In this document: piece after piece, positions 59,741-64,000 of the stretch | Layout: each line of letters opens with the position of its first letter | Numbering within the stretch: the stretch's first letter is position 1 | Assembly (NCBI RefSeq): GCF_000725885.1 | Contig: NZ_JODR01000009.1 | Location: 124,001 to 188,000 of the forward strand | Direction: 5' to 3' | From: Streptomyces albus subsp. albus | GTDB lineage: Bacteria > Actinomycetota > Actinomycetes > Streptomycetales > Streptomycetaceae | Length of the DNA: 64,000 bases | Notes under the pieces: generated by a model | Databases searched by the model: none | What the model was told of the DNA's origin: nothing | The model's input: only the letters and a program-made list of their open reading frames with translations | Program-made: the position numbers and the translations under genes

Positions 59741-59824
59741 CAGGACCGTTCCGGCACTCAGCAGGACCGTTCCGGCGGACAGCGGACCCGACCCGGCGGA
59801 CAGCGCAACCGTCCCGGCGTGCCC
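59741..59824. repeat. Four tandem 21-bp repeats between the ArsA-like pair and wblA
   Basis: Units at 59741, 59762, 59783 and 59804 share a core CAGGACCGTTCCGGCGGACAG. More loosely related GGACCG motifs continue to about 60040. The whole 613-bp gap 59429-60041 is low-complexity; no gene or clear terminator is supported in it. Confidence 0.8.
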
Positions 59825-60041
59825 GTATCCAGAGGGCTGGTCCCGCAGGACCGTTTCCGCAAGCGCGCGTCACGCCGTCAGGCGACGGCATCAGGTCGCG
59901 AACGAAGCGGTGGACGCCCGCCGACAGCAGGGCGCGTCGCGTTCCGGCGCGGACCGGGCGTCGAGACCCACCGCCGGTACCGTGGAACCCGGACCGCAGG
60001 ACCGGACCGTGGGACCGGCCGGGGCCGGACCGTGGGGCCCG

Positions 60042-60395
60042 CTACCCGACTGCCGCGTACCGCTGTTCGCGTTCCTCCGCGCCCAGTTCCACATCCACCG
60101 GCAGCACCATTCCGCTGCTGCGCTCGTACTCCGACCGCGCGGTCTCCAGGAGGCGTCGCCAGGAGGTGACCGTCGGGCGGCGGCGGAGCAGTGCTCTGCG
60201 CTCGCGCTCGGTCATACCTCCCCAGACTCCGAATTCCACGCGGTTGTCCAGTGCGTCCGCGAGACATTCCGTGCGGACCGGGCAGCCCGTGCAGACGGCC
60301 TTCGCGCGGTTCTGCGCGGCCCCCTGCACGAACAGTTCGTCCGGATCCGTAGAGCGGCATGCCGCCTGCGCACTCCAGTCTGTAACCCAGCTCAT
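60042..60395 (-). CDS. wblA: WhiB-like regulator WblA
   Basis: A 117-residue Wbl protein. The [4Fe-4S] ligands are Cys13, Cys35, Cys38 and Cys44 (AACRSTD, AVCTGCPVRTEC), followed by the turn GVWGG at 56-60 and the basic tail ERERRALLRRRP. The sequence and the place beside a bifunctional PBP match Streptomyces WblA, which promotes aerial hypha maturation and represses antibiotic production, and mycobacterial WhiB4. ATG 60395 (AGAGGA about 12 nt upstream) is used. A 20-bp near-perfect palindrome lies about 125 bp upstream. Confidence 0.96.
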   Translation of the reverse strand: MSWVTDWSAQAACRSTDPDELFVQGAAQNRAKAVCTGCPVRTECLADALDNRVEFGVWGGMTERERRALLRRRPTVTSWRRLLETARSEYERSSGMVLPVDVELGAEEREQRYAAVG

Positions 60396-60520
60396 TGCCG
60401 GTGCCGTCCTCTCCCGAATCGAGGCTCCCCCACGGCGGCGAACGGCATATTCACCGTTGCCAGTTGAGGACGTTACGGAAGAGCGGTCCGGGCGCAACAC
60501 CCCCTTCGGGCCCAATCTTG

Positions 60521-60540
60521 CATGGTCCGATCGGACTATG
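60521..60540. promoter_or_regulatory. 20-bp palindrome in the wblA-PBP divergent region
   Basis: CATGGTCCGATCGGACTATG is symmetrical in 9 of 10 base pairs, with a perfect core GTCCGATCGGAC. It is the only clear dyad in the 407-bp gap 60396-60802 and could be an operator for wblA. The binding protein is unknown. Confidence 0.5.
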
Positions 60541-60789
60541 CGTACCCGGCACATCACCCAACGGAGTGACCCCAGGACAGTGCGGGTGCCAGTGGCGCGG
60601 AAGGGAACCGGCTGCCGTCGGGCGTGTCCCGCCCGGGGCCCGGCCCGGGTTGCCGGGTCGTGGCCGTCGACCGGAAACTGTCCGATTCCTGTTCTTCCAG
60701 GACCGGCCGGAACTCGTCCGATCGCTGCCCGGGACCGCTGTCCGGCATTTGCCACGCTTCCCGGCGACTTGCTCGGGGGTCGCTCGGCG

Positions 60790-60795
60790 TAGGCT
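60790..60795 (+). promoter_or_regulatory. -10 box TAGGCT of leaderless PBP transcript
   Basis: TAGGCT ends 7 nt before ATG 60803, and no ribosome-binding site is present. Confidence 0.5.
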
Positions 60796-60802
60796 CTTAC
60801 CC

Positions 60803-63124
60803 ATGGCTAAGAAGCGGGCGGGCCGCGGCGTCAGCAGGCCCCAGCAGATCGCCAAGTTCGTCGGCGTCAGCGTGCTGGCGGGAACGGTGATGGCCGGGCT
60901 CGCGCTGCCCGCCGTCGGCACCCTGGGCCTGGCCGCCAAGGGCACGGTGGAGGGCTTCGACGAGCTGCCGGTCAACCTCAAGCGGCCCCCGCTCAGCCAG
61001 CGGACGACGATCCTGGACAACGAGGGCGGCGAGATCGCCAAGGTGTACTCGCGGGACCGCACCGTCGTGGACCTCAAGGACATCTCCCCTTACATGCGCA
61101 AGGCGATCGTCGCCATCGAGGACGCCCGCTTCTACAAGCACGGCGCCGTGGACCTCAAGGGCGTACTGCGCGCGCTCAACCGCAATGCCCAGTCGGGACA
61201 GGTCTCCCAGGGCGCCTCCACTCTCACGCAGCAGTACGTCAAGAACGTCTTCGTGGAGGAGGCGGGCAACGACCCGGACAAGGTCGCCCAGGCCACCCAG
61301 CAGACGATCGGCCGCAAGATCCGCGAACTGAAGTACGCGATCCAGGTCGAGGAGGAGCTGGGCAAGAAGCAGATCCTGGAGAACTACCTCAACATCACCT
61401 TCTTCGGGCAGCAGGCGTACGGCGTGGAGGCCGCCTCCCAGCGGTACTTCTCCAAGTCGGCCAAGGACCTGGAACTGGACCAGGCGGCACTGCTCGCGGG
61501 CATCGTCCAGTCGCCGTCCCGGTACGACCCGGTGCTGAACGAGGACGAGGCCCTCAAACGGCGCAACGTCGTCCTCGACCGGATGGCCGTCCACCACGAC
61601 ATCACCCGCGCGCAGGCCGCGAAGGCCAAGCGCAAGCCGCTCGGCCTGGACGTCAGCCGGCCCGAGAACGGCTGCATCACCGCCACCATGGGCGCCGGCT
61701 TCTTCTGCGACTACGTACGCCAGGTCTTCCTGACCGATCCGGCGTTCGGCAAGACCCGCAAGGCGCGGGCCAAACGCTGGGACCGGGGCGGTCTGACCAT
61801 CAGGACGACCCTCGACCCCAAGGCCCAGAAGTCGGTCCAGAACTCGATCCGGTCCCATGTGAACGAGTCGGACTCGGTCGCCACCGCCGCGGCGATCGTC
61901 GAGCCGGGCACCGGCAAGATCCTGGGCATGGGCCAGTCCCGCCCCTACGGCTTCGACGTCAAGAAGAACGAGACCCAGATAAACCTCTCGGTGGACGAGG
62001 ACATGGGCGGCGGCGCCGGCTACCAGCCCGGCTCCACCTTCAAGCCGGTGATCGCCGCCGCCGCGCTCGACAAGGGCGTCAGCCCCTACCGCTCGTACCC
62101 CTCCCCGTACCGCATGCAGTACCCGTCGCCCGTCGACACCTGCAACGGCAAGTGGAAGGGCAAGGCACCGGTCGAGAACGAGAACTCCACCGAGGTCGGC
62201 CCCTACCGGATGAAGGAGGCGACCGCGAAGTCGGTCAACACCTACTTCGTCTCGCTGATAGGGGACACCGGCATCTGCCCGGTGACGACCATGGCGAAGA
62301 AGATGGGCATCGAGCGCGCCGACGGGAAGAAGATCGACCAGGTGCCGTCGATCTCCCTCGGCACCCAGGAGATGTCGCCGCTGACGATGGCCGAGGGGTA
62401 CGCCACCTTCGCCAACCGCGGCGTGCACTGCACCTCCGTCGCCATCGAGTCGATCACCGACGCGCAGGGCAAGAAACTGGACGTGCCCAAGACCTCGTGC
62501 AAGCGGGCGATGCGGACCAAGACCGCCGACACGGTCAACTCCCTGCTGCGCGGCGTCGTCGAGGACGGCACCGGCAAGAAGGCGGGCCTGAGCGGACGCG
62601 ACAGCGCGGGCAAGACGGGTACGACCGACCAGCGGTACGCCGCCTGGTTCGTCGGCTACACCCCGAACATGTCCGGCGCCGTCTGGGTCGGTGACCCCGC
62701 GCACCGCACCCGGATGGTCGACATCTCCATCGGTGGCCGCACCTACGACAAGGTCTTCGGCGGTGAGGTCCCCGGCCCCATCTGGCGGGACGCGATGGCA
62801 GGCGCGCTGGAGGGCGAGCCGGCACCGGACTTCCACCACGTCAACATCCGGGACGGCGGCAAGAAGTCCCGCACCCCGGCCCACCGCCCGCCCCAGCAGG
62901 GCGGCGCCAACGGCGCGACCAACGCCGGGGTCGAACGCCCCGACAACCCCTGGCCCGACGTGACGGTCCCGCCGGACCTGATCGGCGGCGGCGACGGCGG
63001 GGGCGGCCACGGCGGACGCCCCGGCGGCATCGGCGGCCTGCCGGGCGGCGGCGGCCTGCCCGGCGGGAACGGCAACGACCACGGAGGCGGCGGCTGGGAC
63101 GACGCGGGCGGAGCGTGGCCGTGA
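60803..63124 (+). CDS. Bifunctional (class A) penicillin-binding protein
   Basis: A 773-residue peptidoglycan synthase with a cytoplasmic basic start, one membrane anchor (VSVLAGTVMAGLALPAVGTL) and two enzyme domains. The glycosyltransferase has AIEDARFYKHGAVD (catalytic Glu near residue 106) and GASTLTQQYVKN. The transpeptidase has GSTFKP (Ser near 411), SVNTYF (near 477) and the KTG box GKTGTTDQRYAAWF (near 603). The last 80 residues are Gly-rich and disordered. It corresponds to PonA2-type PBPs next to whiB4 in mycobacteria, here lacking the C-terminal PASTA domain. Confidence 0.96.
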   Translation: MAKKRAGRGVSRPQQIAKFVGVSVLAGTVMAGLALPAVGTLGLAAKGTVEGFDELPVNLKRPPLSQRTTILDNEGGEIAKVYSRDRTVVDLKDISPYMRKAIVAIEDARFYKHGAVDLKGVLRALNRNAQSGQVSQGASTLTQQYVKNVFVEEAGNDPDKVAQATQQTIGRKIRELKYAIQVEEELGKKQILENYLNITFFGQQAYGVEAASQRYFSKSAKDLELDQAALLAGIVQSPSRYDPVLNEDEALKRRNVVLDRMAVHHDITRAQAAKAKRKPLGLDVSRPENGCITATMGAGFFCDYVRQVFLTDPAFGKTRKARAKRWDRGGLTIRTTLDPKAQKSVQNSIRSHVNESDSVATAAAIVEPGTGKILGMGQSRPYGFDVKKNETQINLSVDEDMGGGAGYQPGSTFKPVIAAAALDKGVSPYRSYPSPYRMQYPSPVDTCNGKWKGKAPVENENSTEVGPYRMKEATAKSVNTYFVSLIGDTGICPVTTMAKKMGIERADGKKIDQVPSISLGTQEMSPLTMAEGYATFANRGVHCTSVAIESITDAQGKKLDVPKTSCKRAMRTKTADTVNSLLRGVVEDGTGKKAGLSGRDSAGKTGTTDQRYAAWFVGYTPNMSGAVWVGDPAHRTRMVDISIGGRTYDKVFGGEVPGPIWRDAMAGALEGEPAPDFHHVNIRDGGKKSRTPAHRPPQQGGANGATNAGVERPDNPWPDVTVPPDLIGGGDGGGGHGGRPGGIGGLPGGGGLPGGNGNDHGGGGWDDAGGAWP

Positions 63125-63214
63125 CGGCGGCTGTGACTGTCACGTAGTGGCACGGCCGGGTAGTGGCGGCAGCTGTCCGGTGGCGACGGCCACAGCGTCC
63201 GGCAGCGCGACGCA

Positions 63215-63248
63215 GTAAGGGGCACCCTCCTGGGAGGGTGCCCCTTAC
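63215..63248 (+). terminator. Strong hairpin terminator after the PBP gene
   Basis: GTAAGGGGCACCCTCC and GGAGGGTGCCCCTTAC are perfect complements over 16 bp with 2 nt between them. It shares the outer GTAAGGGGC/GCCCCTTAC with the crp terminator. Nothing else is seen in the 324-bp gap 63125-63448 apart from G/C-rich filler. Confidence 0.85.
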
Positions 63249-63448
63249 ATGTCGTAGGCGCGCATCGGCGCACAGGCCGACCGCCGAAAGGGCCGCACAC
63301 GTGGTGCGGGCTACGGGCTACGGCCGGGTGGTGCGACGGCCAACCAGCGCGCCGGGCCGACCCGGGGGACAGGCCCACCCGGGGATGGCCCCGGCCGAAG
63401 GCCGACCAGCCGCAGAGGCGCCCGACCCAGCGGGTGGCCAACGGGTGG

Positions 63449-63916
63449 TCAGCCGGCGGCGAGGCGCTTCTTCACAGCGGCGGCGACCCGGCCGCCCTCG
63501 GCACGGCCGGCGACCTTCGGGGTGACGATCTTCATGACGGCGCCCATGGCCTTCGGCCCCTCGGCACCGCCCGCGCGGGCCTCCGCCACGGCCTCGGCGA
63601 CCAGCGTCTCCAGCTCCTCGTCGGTCAGCTGCTTGGGCAGGTAGACCGCGAGCACCTCGCCCTCGGCCCGTTCCCGCTCGGCCTGCTCCGGACGTCCCCC
63701 GCTCGCGAAGGCCTCCGCCGCCTCGCGCCGCTTCTTCGCCTCGCCGGCGATGACCTTCTGCACCTCGTCGTCGGAGAGCTCGCGCGCGCTGGAGCCGGAG
63801 ACCTCCTCCTTGGTGATGGCGGCCAGGGTCATCCGGAGGGTGGCGGAACGGAGCTCGTCGCGCTCCTTGATCGCTGCGGTGAGGTCGTCCTGCAGCCGGG
63901 ACTTGAGCGTGGTCAT
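63449..63916 (-). CDS. GatB/YqeY domain protein
   Basis: A 155-residue helical protein from ATG 63916, starting MTTLKSRLQDDLTAAIKERD, with LRMTLAAITKEEV, LSDDEVQKVIAGEAKKRREA and the C-terminal KAMGAVMKIVTPKVAGRAEG. This is the YqeY family, related to the tail domain of the GatB subunit of tRNA amidotransferase. It may bind tRNA, but no catalytic function is established. A weak CACACT box 6 nt before the ATG and the lack of a ribosome-binding site suggest a leaderless start. Confidence 0.94.
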   Translation of the reverse strand: MTTLKSRLQDDLTAAIKERDELRSATLRMTLAAITKEEVSGSSARELSDDEVQKVIAGEAKKRREAAEAFASGGRPEQAERERAEGEVLAVYLPKQLTDEELETLVAEAVAEARAGGAEGPKAMGAVMKIVTPKVAGRAEGGRVAAAVKKRLAAG

Positions 63917-64000
63917 GAGGTCAGTGTGCCAGGCGCCGGGCGGTGACCGCCCCGGATATCCGCCCCAGGAGGGGCCCGGGCGATGCCGCTCGCCCGACTC

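Noticed and set aside
60797..63082. Long minus-strand frame opposite the PBP gene
   Set aside because: Shadow; the plus strand carries all transglycosylase and transpeptidase motifs.

Overview
The window is high-GC DNA (roughly 70 percent or more) with strong third-position G/C bias, GTG and TTG starts, and actinobacterial marker genes (bldG, wblA, a Wbl-linked penicillin-binding protein, leaderless TANNNT promoters). It reads as a Streptomyces core-chromosome segment. From about 10 kb to the right end the gene order parallels the bldG-crp-wblA region of Streptomyces coelicolor. It also parallels the topA-to-ponA2 region of Mycobacterium tuberculosis (topA, helicase, Tad genes, ssd, 6C RNA, HAD phosphatase, acs, MarP protease, Nudix, nth, crp, MBL protein, RidA, two ArsA-type ATPases, Wbl, PBP). 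This synteny is recalled, not computed.

Left edge (1-10.4 kb), accessory: a truncated RHS/YD-repeat polymorphic-toxin-like gene runs off the left end, behind three small genes on the same strand. Next come a secreted TAP-type peptidase with a tiny coupled membrane-peptide ORF, a two-component system, a hypothetical gene, and a TetR regulator next to a frameshifted quinone-reductase-type gene. A scrap of tyrosine recombinase lies beside a tRNA-Thr(CGT), suggesting an old integration site.

Core part 1 (10.7-29 kb): a lipoprotein TAP-type peptidase, DNA polymerase III delta-prime, a very long MFS-thymidylate kinase fusion, DNA topoisomerase I, TM2 and DUF2752 membrane proteins, a methyltransferase, a lipoprotein, the proton pyrophosphatase, and the anti-sigma/anti-anti-sigma pair apgA-bldG.

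Core part 2 (29-42.7 kb): a DEAD/DEAH helicase with a hexapeptide-repeat insert; a seven-gene translationally coupled Tad-type pilus/secretion operon (ssd/CpaE, CpaF, TadB, TadC, pilin, TadE, TadG-like); a three-box DnaA-like cluster and a 6C small RNA upstream of it; a HAD phosphatase; a Fic-like protein; a CooC/MinD-type ATPase; and a deacetylase-like lipoprotein.

Core part 3 (43-64 kb): acetyl-CoA synthetase, NhaA antiporter with an acidic Ca-binding-like tail, a holin-like membrane protein coupled to an epoxide-hydrolase-like protein, MarP-type membrane protease, CoA-type Nudix, endonuclease III with a histone-H1-like tail, Crp, an MBL/Nudix pair, DUF4177/RidA, paired ArsA-like ATPases, wblA, a bifunctional PBP and a YqeY protein.

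Two themes run through the window. Many genes start exactly 6-7 nt after a TANNNT -10 box and so look leaderless. Short GC-rich tandem repeats (15-33 bp units) occur in intergenic gaps and inside disordered parts of proteins. No CRISPR array, rRNA, intact insertion sequence or biosynthetic gene cluster was seen.
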